Of a stretch of 64,000 bases of DNA, positions 10,945-20,588 are shown piece by piece. The notes under the pieces were generated by a model. That model ran no database searches and was not told where the DNA came from. It worked only from the letters and a program-made list of their open reading frames with translations. The DNA is from Hofstenia miamia (lineage: Eukaryota; Xenacoelomorpha; Acoela): NCBI GenBank assembly GCA_004352715.1, contig SCFE01000030.1, positions 66,488 through 130,487 of the forward strand. Reading direction: 5' to 3'. Position 1 is the stretch's first letter. Each line of letters begins with the position of its first letter. The position numbers and the translations under genes were made by a program.

Positions 10945-11906
10945 CTAAATAGTGCCAACAAGGGTGAGATTCAGCTTTGACAGACTTTTGGCCAGCTGCA
11001 AGTCTGTGAAGAAGTTACCACATGTGATATTTCTTCCACTGCCTTTAAAATCTGTGGTCAAGTCTGTCACTATTTTCATTCCAACACTGGTAGTTCTCTC
11101 ACCTGACCTAGGACCTGTGGCTTCCTTTCCCAAATAGGGTATGCTATGAAGAGGATAATTTGATGCTGAGTCACACACCCAGAAGATCTTTATGCCATAC
11201 TTGTCTGGCTTGCTTGGTATGTATTGGAGGAAGCTGCATCTTCCCCTGAATGGCACAAGCTGTTCATTGATGGTGATATTATCTCCTGGGTGATAATACT
11301 TTGCCAAGTTGCCCAGGAAAGTCTCCCATACATTGTGTATTGGTGCAAATTTGTCTCTTGCTCTCCTTTCAGAACAAGTCTCTTTGTCATCAAATCAAAG
11401 ATAATTCAACAACTGGCTGAATTGGTCTCTGGAAAATGTTGCTCTCAGAAGTGGATTACCATCTGTTGAGTTAAAGAGAATGTCCACACTGACAAAGTTT
11501 TGATGAAGGCTTCCTGTGTGTAAGAGAGAGCCTAGAAGAGCTGTGATCTCCACATAATCTGTGTGTTTCCATTTATCCTTCAATAATCGACAGCCTTCTT
11601 TATTGGTTGAATCAACTATTGCCTTGACGATCCTGTCATTCATGAATAGCTCAAATGCTTCGTGCGGAAATGCAACGTGGCCAGTGTTAGGAGTTCTGTT
11701 TTTTGGAATACGAACAANGTTGCTGCAGTGTCAGTGCCATTATCATCTTCACTGATTTCTGAGTCACTTGCAGGATCAGATTGGTTGTTTGGTGGTTCCC
11801 AGTCATCAAGATCAGAATCTGACATGTCATGCTCATCACTTAGTTCGGCAATATCATCTTCATCATAAGTAAGAGTGTTGAGGCTTTGGAACACGTTCCT
11901 CTCCAT
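10945..11906 (-). pseudogene. piggyBac transposase (DDE_Tnp_1_7 family), inactive
   Basis: Starting at the Met at 11906, an acidic Asp/Ser/Glu-rich N-terminus (about residues 10-60) is typical of the family. A single N at 11718 and frameshifts near 11640 and 11395 split the frame. The core piece 10945-11307 has the family signature around the first catalytic Asp, but it reads TINEQLVPFRGRC, so that Asp is Asn. The KYGIKIFWVCD strand is present. The second catalytic site reads ITCGNFFTD, so its Asp is Gly. The frame stops right after VGTI, so the third catalytic Asp and the C-terminal cysteine-rich finger are missing. It is dead at every level: two catalytic substitutions, frameshifts and truncation. 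Confidence 0.85.
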
Positions 11907-12898
11907 CTTAGTCTGCTAAAAGAAAATGTAGACGTATGGACATTAGAAACATAGCAAAGGAAATTGCTAGGGCTGTGTGGTTGGCTCGGCTTAACATCTA
12001 TATAGAGAAATGTAGACATAAAGAATATATTATGGTGTAACCCCAAGAAAGAAATACAATATTCTTATAGAGGAAGAGACGAAAACAATTTAGTGAAGCA
12101 ATAAGGATTCGAACCCACAATCTCTGCGTGGCACCCATTCGCCACCCTTTATACTTACCCATTTATACAGATTTAACTGGGTGACAAACTTAAACTTATA
12201 CTACCCAACAGTGCGTCATACTCCATTATATCCATAGCTGCCTAGCTAGGATAGACCCACCCAATCACCTCAACCTTTGACATTATTGAAGGCTTATATT
12301 ATATCCCCACACAGACATAAGGCAAATAAGAATATTATATCAGGGCCTACTTAAGTGTATTATATTATTGTTATATCTGATTTTAATATATCTCAATGTA
12401 AAGGTACAGCAATGCACAAACATGTAGTTAAAGTTAAAGTGAAACAATGATAATTATCTAAACATTAGACTGACAACAACAAATTATTGTAAAAGTTCTT
12501 ACCTGTAAGTAAATGCTGATGTCAGAAAAAATTCAGTGAGGTAATGCTGTTTTTTAATGAAAAATTAGGATAGAAAAACAAATTTTGTTATTGTTAACAA
12601 TCACAATCAATGACACATGTGCTTGATTCAGTTAAGAAAGTGAAAGTTAACATTGTAATTACCAAGGGCAATTACTCTTAAGAAATGGGATAACTCTCAT
12701 TAATGAAGGGGAAGTAACTCAAAAATTGTACTATTGCCATACAAATATAATTATATGGGACCCAGGGTCTGGTTTACAACCTTACCTAATGACATCTCAT
12801 CATTCACCTTGTGAGTGTAAACCACCCAGTCACTCAGATTAGGAATAAACTGATTTTTCGCTATATATCATGTGTACGGGTGTAATCCACCCAGTTAC
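11907..12898. other. piggyBac 5' non-coding part
   Basis: No reading frame is supported. It is AT-rich sequence between the transposase start and the right terminal repeat, and it includes the subterminal repeat copies near 12820 and 12890. Confidence 0.6.
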
Positions 12899-12935
12899 TC
12901 AGAATGGGATAACAAATATGTCAGTGGGGAAAGGG

Positions 12936-13351
12936 TTATCTGCTTCCCTTGTTCTTCTTTGATTTCCATTTCTTCCTCTCTCACTTTTATAGTTCTGTTG
13001 GCATAGTTGATGACACATCCATTTTTTGTCAAAAAAATCATCACCTAAGATGACTTCATATGGCAACAAATTGTTATGTGTGTCCACCACCACCAAAGAC
13101 TGCACAAATGTTGTGTTAGCAATTCTCATCTGCACTGCATTTATTTTTCCTTTCATGTCAATATATTCTCCTGATGCATTAATTAGTCTCTTATTGCAGC
13201 TGTTCAAATCTTCCTGTTTAAACCCTAGCTTTGTAGCACATTCATCAGTAATTATTGATGTTGCTGCTCCAGTGTTGATTGTTGCTTTAGTCATTACTCC
13301 ATTGATTGCTATCATTATTGTATTTATTGTGTCAAGATTTGTCAGGATCAT
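12936..13351 (-). pseudogene. pro: Ty3/gypsy aspartic protease, catalytic Asp lost
   Basis: The minus-strand frame has a retropepsin layout. A strand leads to TINTGAATSII at about residues 26-36, where the family has D-T/S-G, so the catalytic Asp is Asn here. The flap region follows, and then the hydrophobic strand-Gly pattern ending in PYEVILGDDFF (about residues 98-108), the second-half signature. A basic Arg/Lys tail runs into the piggyBac end at 12935. It lies directly downstream of gag, a normal gag-pro order. Confidence 0.75.
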
Positions 13352-13386
13352 TATTGATGCACAGTTTTTATGAGTCAGTGCTCTGA

Positions 13387-14638
13387 CTAGTTTTCCAACT
13401 CCTCATTGGTTGGCAATACTTTGTCCATTTTGTCCTCTGTTTGCAGTACATCTTCCTTGTCATAGTAAGCTTCTTTGTCTCCAATTACATTTATTTTCTT
13501 TGCACAGTCTGGTTCTTTGTTGCCCTTCTGTCCACAGCTGTAACACTTGAGATCTTTCTCTTTTATATTTCTGGTCTTTCTGTCTTTTCCTTTTACCTTT
13601 ATGAATTTTTCTGGTTTCATTTCATTAAAGGTTTTATTTGGGATGCATGGTTTGAGGTTGTTTCTCCATGTTGGTCCTTCTCTGTGCCATGCAGCCTTTT
13701 TGTATATCCGTGAGTTATTTTCAATGGTTTCTTGTATATTGACTGCCTTTTGAATCATTCTTTCTAGCTTGTCATCTACATCACATTTTATTTCAAACTG
13801 TGTCCTAATGCTTTCAGGCATCCCTTTACAGATATGCAAGAATAGATTGTACTTAGAATATCTATTTTCTCTTGAACTCAGCATTACTAATCATTCAACT
13901 TGTTGCATGTAATTTCAAATATCATTGGTTTTTTTCATTTTTGTCACATTTAGGATAATTCAGTACTGGTTTTTGAAGCTTTTATTTTCATAGTAGTTTA
14001 TGAAATCTCTGATCAGTAGTTCATAGTTCCTTTTCATTTCTGAGTCCAACTGCAGGTAGTGCTGAGAAGCTGCACCTGTCAAATATAGTGAGAGTCTTGC
14101 TGCTGCTGCCTACTGGCTCACTTTGTGCTCTGCCATTGTTAATTTGAACATTTGTAGCAATTTGGCAAATGTTGGGTTGTAACCATCTACCCTTCAATTA
14201 AACTTAGGTAGTGTTGCCTTACAAGGTATTGTATTGTTAGTTGTCAGTTGTGGTAAAATTGAATTTTTGTACTTGGGTTTTTTGTGGTTCTTCACTGTGT
14301 CTTCCTCTTGTAGTTGCATAGTCACTGCCTTTGTAATTTTGTTTATGCTTTTTTGTTTCTCAGCATCTGAGTCTTCATCAGATTCCTCATATATCACCTC
14401 TTTGGGAGCCAGTATGTGCAGTGCTTGCAAATCACTCTCTTTCCTTGAATGAAATTCTATTTTGTGGGTTTGCATGTTGCTTCTGTTCTCTTCTTCCGTC
14501 AACTGTAGTAGTCTTAATTTGTCTTTTACTTGCTCAAATTCTCCTGCTTGTAGATTGTTATCCTCTATTAACTGTTTATTTGTCCTTTCCAGTTGCTGAT
14601 TTTTTTCCTGCCATTGTTGATTCTGTTCTAAGAATCAT
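13387..14638 (-). pseudogene. gag: Ty3/gypsy gag with CCHC-type zinc knuckle, broken
   Basis: There are two main open pieces on the minus strand, 14194-14502 (102 codons, acidic with a poly-charged coiled-coil-like start) and 13387-13884 (165 codons). The second has a capsid-like helix (CKGMPESIRTQFEIKCDVDD) and a zinc knuckle with pattern C-x2-C-x4-N-x4-C at about residues 118-131. Asn stands where the family has the metal-binding His. The region between, 13885-14193, has stops and frame changes. The open N-terminal extension reaches to the LTR C edge. Gag would form the retroelement particle and bind its RNA. Confidence 0.75.
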
Positions 14639-15875
14639 TGTAACATCCTCCACCTAGCTTATTACGCCGTGTCTAATTACTGACAATGAATCCTCGGTAA
14701 ATTGCGGGTGAGGTGTTACCAAGTTGTTGAACCATCAGACCTTCCTCTCTTATTAACTAGTTATGTTAATTAAATAATCGAGTATTAACCATCACTGTTT
14801 AGGTGACAGAGTGGTATGACGTTTCCTCTTTGGTTCTTCCATGGGCTCCTGCCNNNNNNNNNNNNNNNNNNNNNNNNNNNNNNNNNNNNNNNNNNNNNNN
14901 NNNNNNNNNNNNNNNNNNNNNNNNNNNNNNNNNNNNNNNNNNNNNNNNNNNNNNNNNNNNNNNNNNNNNNNNNNNNNNNNNNNNNNNNNNNNNNNNNNNN
15001 NNNNNNNNNNNNNNNNNNNNNNNNNNNNNNNNNNNNNNNNNNNNNNNNNNNNNNNNNNNNNNNNNNNNNNNNNNNNNNNNNNNNNNNNNNNNNNNNNNNN
15101 NNNNNNNNNNNNNNNNNNNNNNNNNNNNNNNNNNNNNNNNNNNNNNNNNNNNNNNNNNNNNNNNNNNNNNNNNNNNNNNNNNNNNNNNNNNNNNNNNNNN
15201 NNNNNNNNNNNNNNNNNNNNNNNNNNNNNNNNNNNNNNNNNNNNNNNNNNNNNNNNNNNNNNNNNNNNNNNNNNNNNNNNNNNNNNNNNNNNNNNNNNNN
15301 NNNNNNNNNNNNNNNNNNNNNNNNNNNNNNNNNNNNNNNNNNNNNNNNNNNNNNNNNNNNNNNNNNNNNNNNNNNNNNNNNNNNNNNNNNNNNNNNNNNN
15401 NNNNNNNNNNNNNNNNNNNNNNNNNNNNNNNNNNNNNNNNNNNNNNNNNNNNNNNNNNNNNNNNNNNNNNNNNNNNNNNNNNNNNNNNNNNNNNNNNNNN
15501 NNNNNNNNNNNNNNNNNNNNNNNNNNNNNNNNNNNNNNNNNNNNNNNNNNNNNNNNNNNNNNNNNNNNNNNNNNNNNNNNNNNNNNNNNNNNNNNNNNNN
15601 NNNNNNNNNNNNGACCCTAGAATCGATCCCGTGATGGAATCCAGCCACTACTCGACACAACTTGCCTAGCTGCACATTTTACTAAATAATCAAACCAGAT
15701 AAGAGTAGAATGAAAATAAAATAAACTCTGAAGAATTTGAACAATATTAAAGCTTAGTTGCATCCTACAAAAATAACTAAGATCATTAACTAAATTTTAC
15801 AATCAATTCTAATTATTATTAATCATTTGACGTTGTTCTTCACTTGCAGCTTAGTTGCTTTTGGATGATGCTACA
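14639..15875. repeat. Long terminal repeat C, interrupted by a 759-base gap
   Basis: It starts TGTAACATCCTCCACC and ends GGATGATGCTACA, the same ends and orientation as LTR A. The GACCCTAGAATCGATCC block near 15613 and AAATAATCAAACCA near 15683 match LTR A at a diverged level. N occupies 14854-15612. Read on the minus strand it directly precedes gag, so it would be the 5' LTR of the minus-strand element. Confidence 0.75.
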
Positions 15876-17734
15876 TTATGCCATTTAAACACAGAATTAA
15901 AAATTGTAATTTGTTGGGGGTTGTGACTGCAGTTTATATTCAAATATAAGGCAAATTTCGAAAATTTAATTGGATTTAAAAAATTTTTTTATTAAACATG
16001 AATATGGTAATTAATTGCCTATTAAAAATAAAAAAATTTACAATAATATTATGATTGTCTCTTTGAACTATGTGCCATATACATCTGTTACAAACTATAT
16101 ATTCAGTATCCATTTTATTTCAAGTACCAACCATTTTTGTAAATGCCACAAATTTAGTGATGTCATGAATATGTAGTATTAATTTTGAGTGTAGTTTATG
16201 AAGTAAAAATATTGTCCCCTCAATAATGTGTTATATGTGTTATTTCTTGATTTATAAACAAAGAACAGGTAGATATTATGATTTTGTATAAAAGTGAGAG
16301 ACAACTATTGAGAAGTTGAAATTGATTGTATTTCACTGAAACAGTGTTTGCTTTTACTTTACCTTTTATCATATTTAACCTTATGGTTGCAATAATAAGT
16401 GCTTAATTTCCAGCAATTACTTGGGAGTCACTCATCTGATCTGGGGATTATAACTAGTTCCTAAAAAAACAGCCCAAATAGTGGACCACATTAGGTTAAT
16501 GATATGGCTATGTGTAGTTTTAAAAAACTTATCTTTCAAATGCAACACATACAGACACCTATAATTTATTACACTGTGGTTGAATCATGCCTGTTAGCCA
16601 GCATAAATGCATGGTAATTACATGCTATTTATATATGACCTGAGACTTAAGAAAACAACTGAGAATGTTTATTGAGATTGATAATAACATGTGAGACAAA
16701 TAGGGCAGCATTGTTCAAACAAGTTTCCAAACCTCCCATCTTGGATATTGCTCTGGCAATGATGCCATTTGAATTGGTCATCCTAGATGCTTTATTCTCC
16801 TTCTTGGTGGATCTAAACATTTACTTGTTATGAGGATGAATTACCAATGTTTTTTCTTTTTGTGTATTTTTGCAATAATCAGGGCCATTCTACATGATGG
16901 TCACTCTCACAACCTTCTGCCATGACAACACCTCTTGCTTGTATGTGATGGTCATATTCCCCTGGAACATGTTTTCTGAAAAGGCAAACCCATAGCTGAA
17001 CAAATCAAACACATAAAGGTCTAGTTATATAGAAATTACCAAACCACAAACTCATACTGTTCTCTGGAATTGGTGATTTCATTTGGTCTAACCTTATTCA
17101 AGAATCACTACAGTACTATGATATCTCTAAATGGATTGAAATAATTACAATGATGAGGGCTAACATTTCAGACCCAGAAATGATGATGGAGGAAATAGTT
17201 ACAAATAACATTTCCATATTTTTTGATGAAACTAAGAACCTCTCCAATTTGTTGAACTTCTGCAAATTCTTCTACATGAACACAACCATTACAATAAAAG
17301 ATACTCATCTGATATTGATGCCATAACGACTTTACTTATTGCCATTAAAGGCATCAATTATATATAAAGTTTTACAATCTGTTTACTAAAATATTGAACA
17401 GCCTTTGTAATACTATCATTATTTCAAATCATATGGAGAACCCCAAGTTTTTTAACTTTGCAAAACAAACTCTGTGCTATGCTACACAATTTATGTAGCA
17501 TTCAGATATCCTCTCTTGGAATGAGCCACATGCCAACACTCTGGTTAAAGACATTCAATCCCTTATTGAACCAAATAAAGTGCAATTGGAGGACTAAAAT
17601 TTATAGGCCTATTTGGGGGGCATGTGGAATAAAGACTTTCATTGATTTTGTATTCCTTATTGTTCATTTATTTCAATTTCAATATTATTATTTTGAAATT
17701 ATTTCAATTGTAATTTTGACATAGTGACAATAGT
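15876..17734. other. No supported gene; faint coding-like stretch at 17160-17600
   Basis: AT-rich. On the plus strand between about 17160 and 17600 there are short open pieces with protein-like composition in shifting frames, which suggests a worn transposon gene. I cannot assign a family. Confidence 0.4.
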
Positions 17735-17855
17735 GCTCTATATTTTAGTTTAAATTTCTGCTAATTTAACAGTGTGGTAAAACTCCAGCAGACAATTGAT
17801 TTGTACCTTTCAGCTATTTGTTCATATTTTCACATGGTATATTTTGTTTACAAAT
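17735..17855 (+). repeat. Dispersed repeat, copy 2 (copy 1 at 1-120)
   Basis: Same orientation as copy 1, with several substitutions and a small insertion near 17840. See the entry at 1-120. Confidence 0.7.
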
Positions 17856-20533
17856 TAATGCTTGGCCACCCAATATGTGAAATTTTCTATTAATTTACTT
17901 TCCATATAGTAAACTTCCAGCAGAAAAATTTGGTGCAACTCCCCCATTTATTGGATAATAAATGTAGTGATTACATGGAGTTTTTGCATCCACATGCCAT
18001 CATGTAACCATAAGAATAATAGTAACATCGACAATCATTAATGTATTTTGCAGAAATGAAATTTAATCAAACTGTATAATATTATTTGGGATTTTTACTT
18101 TCAGTATTTCAATTTATTTGATTAACAATTTTGTCATGCAAAGTATTTGAGATTTCATTTATTTTGGAAATTAATTTTTTGTTGCTATATTTGTTTGCTA
18201 TTTAATTACATAAATATTTAGTTATTGCCTTTGATGGATTTTGTTTTTCTGGGGTTTTTTGTTATTACACTTAGCATATGTGTAAATCTGTATTTAATAG
18301 TCATTTGTAATGTTTAATTTTGGCAAACTGCTTTAATGATTTTTTGACAATGTTAAAAATTCTTCATGATGGAATAATAGCTAGCAATAGTGGAAATTTT
18401 TAAATTTTCAAATATTTTTAGTAATTATTTTATAAGTATTATCACAATTATGAATATAGCTTTATTTAAAGTGTATTTGGTATGATTCAAACATTTTCCA
18501 TTTAGTTTTGTCTACGTTTGCAAAGAATTTTTATTGAACATTTAAATTGGGCAATGTTATAAAATTTAGTGTATTAGTCTTATCAAATACTCTTTATCTG
18601 TTCATTTAACATGGGATGCCAATATCCTTATCGATCTATTACTTAAAATTAAAAATATTAGTGTTTAAAGTCATAACTACCAGGGATACCACGTCTGTTA
18701 TGGACATGTACTAAATATGTAGGATCAATAGTTGCAATATTATATATTTTGCCCATAGTAACTATTTTGTAAATATACTTAGTATACATGTGGCAATTGC
18801 AGCTTAATTGTGATTATTAGTGCCAAATAGCAACAACTTCTAAAAGCACTATTCTGTGATTTTGTTTATTGTACTGATACCCTAACAGTTAATTTCCCTG
18901 GAGAGTTATTTTTGAGCATTAAACTATTATGTTATAATTATTTCTTACGAATAGCCTTCAATTTCTTCAATATAAATGCTATTTGTTCTCATTCTGCTCC
19001 TCTAAATTTGCTCTTTGCAAATTCATTTTATTTGTATACACTACTTCTTTAGTACATTGGAGACAGGTAATGCTATGGCCATATATGGCAACAAAAATTC
19101 ATTTTCCCCTATCTTATTTTTTTCGTTTTTTCCAATATTGGGAGATGTATGAACAGCAGATGAATTTGAAAAAGCAATTGTCACCTACAAATTTTTAAAT
19201 TCATTTATTTTGTGATTCTGTCTTTTTTTGCTTTGCCACTTCAAATCAAGTTTCTTGGTGAATGCATTCGGAATACGGAAAAAATCTTTAGTATTTTTAT
19301 TATATATATATATATATATATTTTTCTAAAATAAATTCTGTATTTGTATGTAACAATAAATTAATGTAATGACATTATGACTATATTTTTGCTTTGGCAT
19401 CTGCAATGGACATTAAATCACTATAAAAATATAAAAACGTTTATCGTTTTTCAGGATTCCCCATACACTTCTGTTGTGTGAAGTTGTTTTGAATTGTAGT
19501 AACTGTTTTAAGCGTATTTCTTTTTTTATTTTTAAAATCTTTTGTGAAAGAAATTTGTATTATACGAGTATTTTCAACTAATTTTTAAATATTAATTATA
19601 TAATAATTTTTGTTTAATTATAGTTATTTGTGGTAACGAAAACAAATGTTTCTCAATAATCAATAACTCGTAAGCTGCTAATTAATGTTTCACATCAGAA
19701 ATTCTTGCGTAGTTCTTGTTTTAAATATATAAATGCTAATGGTTAAAGCAAATTTATCCAAACCCTGATGATGATCTCTAAACGCTGCTTGTGTGTTGCC
19801 CATTAACCTGTTTTCTAAATGAAATCACAGTGATTCAACATCCAATGTACATTTGCTAATTAGAACGAGTCATCAGGGATACCACTCGTAAATGTTAATC
19901 TTCACAGACTCTAGTCTGCAAACTATAAATATTACATGATTTTTATCAATATTTTCCATTGCACTAGAATTGAATAAGTCACAAATCGTTTCATAGATGT
20001 TGAAAATGTGTCAAAACCTAAAAGTACATTAATATTAACATCTTCACTTTCATTTCAAGGATACAAAAGGCCTTGTTGACATTCATCCACTTCGTTGACT
20101 TTTGGTGGCCCTGTTCATGGCAGTATATTTAATATACAAAATATTCACTTTCATCTGGGCTTCTCTGGTATATATTTAGTATTCTATAAATCAATGTGTT
20201 TGGAATTTCATATTAGCTCACAATACAATTGAATGGTTGTTGGCAGTAAGTATATTTTAATGAGTTGCATTGGCTGACACAACTATTGCAACTACTGATT
20301 ATGTCGTAGTAACGGTCACATCATCTATCAACCTTTAAGCAATGCCTGGGCATTCGGCACTCCGTCTTTAGCAACAATTCATTGATATTTAACAAAGGAA
20401 AGAACCATCTACTGAAGATCCGATGTGTTCTGGGCATCACATGCCCTGATATCCCTTTGACTAGCCATTAGTATATTTATTCAGTTTTATGAGATTGGTT
20501 GCGCAGGACTAGTTTTCGTAGTAGTTGCATTTC
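17856..20533. other. Intergenic or 5' region of the GEF gene; (TA)n microsatellite at about 19302-19321
   Basis: No reading frame is supported. A perfect run of TA dinucleotides lies at about 19302-19321. The region is upstream of the first coding exon I can propose for the GEF gene and may hold its promoter or 5' UTR exons. No clear TATA box or initiator could be singled out in such AT-rich sequence. Confidence 0.5.
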
Positions 20534-20588
20534 ATGACACCGGAGCAGCTCAAACGAGTGCTTCACGAATTGCAAGAGCTTCAGGAAA
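20534..20588 (+). CDS. PLEKHG4: Candidate first coding exon of the GEF gene
   Basis: An ATG opens a short amphipathic, Leu/Glu/Gln-rich peptide (MTPEQLKRVLHELQELQE). A GT at 20589 ends the exon in phase 1. The AG at 21827-21828 before the large exon also requires phase 1, and the join continues the helical pattern. The donor GTGTCT is weak. The alternative is an in-frame ATG at 21738 inside the large open frame, but that stretch is pyrimidine-rich and intron-like. Confidence 0.5.

Larger units (their letters stand above)
10529..12935 (-). mobile_element. piggyBac-family DNA transposon, decayed, inserted in the retroelement
   Basis: The 2407-bp element has perfect 16-bp terminal inverted repeats CCCTTTCCCCACTGAC and is flanked on both sides by TTAT (10525-10528 and 12936-12939). 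Inside each end there are extra copies of a subterminal motif: CTGACTGGGTGT at about 10539 and 10729 on the left, and ACCCAGT(C/T)ACTCAG at about 12820 and 12890 on the right. The transposase remnant (10945-11906) is on the minus strand. The family normally duplicates TTAA, so TTAT is atypical. The insertion splits the retroelement protease-RT region. Confidence 0.85.
3527..14638 (-). mobile_element. Ty3/gypsy LTR retrotransposon, internal region with nested insertions
   Basis: Read on the minus strand from 14638 down, the order is gag (14502-13387), protease (13351-12936), RT (8505-7600), RNase H (to about 7080), then about 3.5 kb of reading-frame remnants with no recognisable integrase. The series ends at a minus-strand purine run (GAGGAGGG) next to LTR A. 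Two later insertions split the protease-RT join: a solo LTR (8829-10463) and a piggyBac element (10529-12935). All genes have stops or frameshifts. Direct LTR copies A and C flank the region. The family is assigned by the RT/RNase H sequence and the gag zinc knuckle. Confidence 0.75.

Noticed and set aside
14785-15675. Long open frames on both strands across the N run
   Set aside because: They consist almost entirely of unknown bases. The same holds for the frames spanning 53.4-54.5, 55.5-56.5, 58.2-59.2 and 60.2-61.2 kb.
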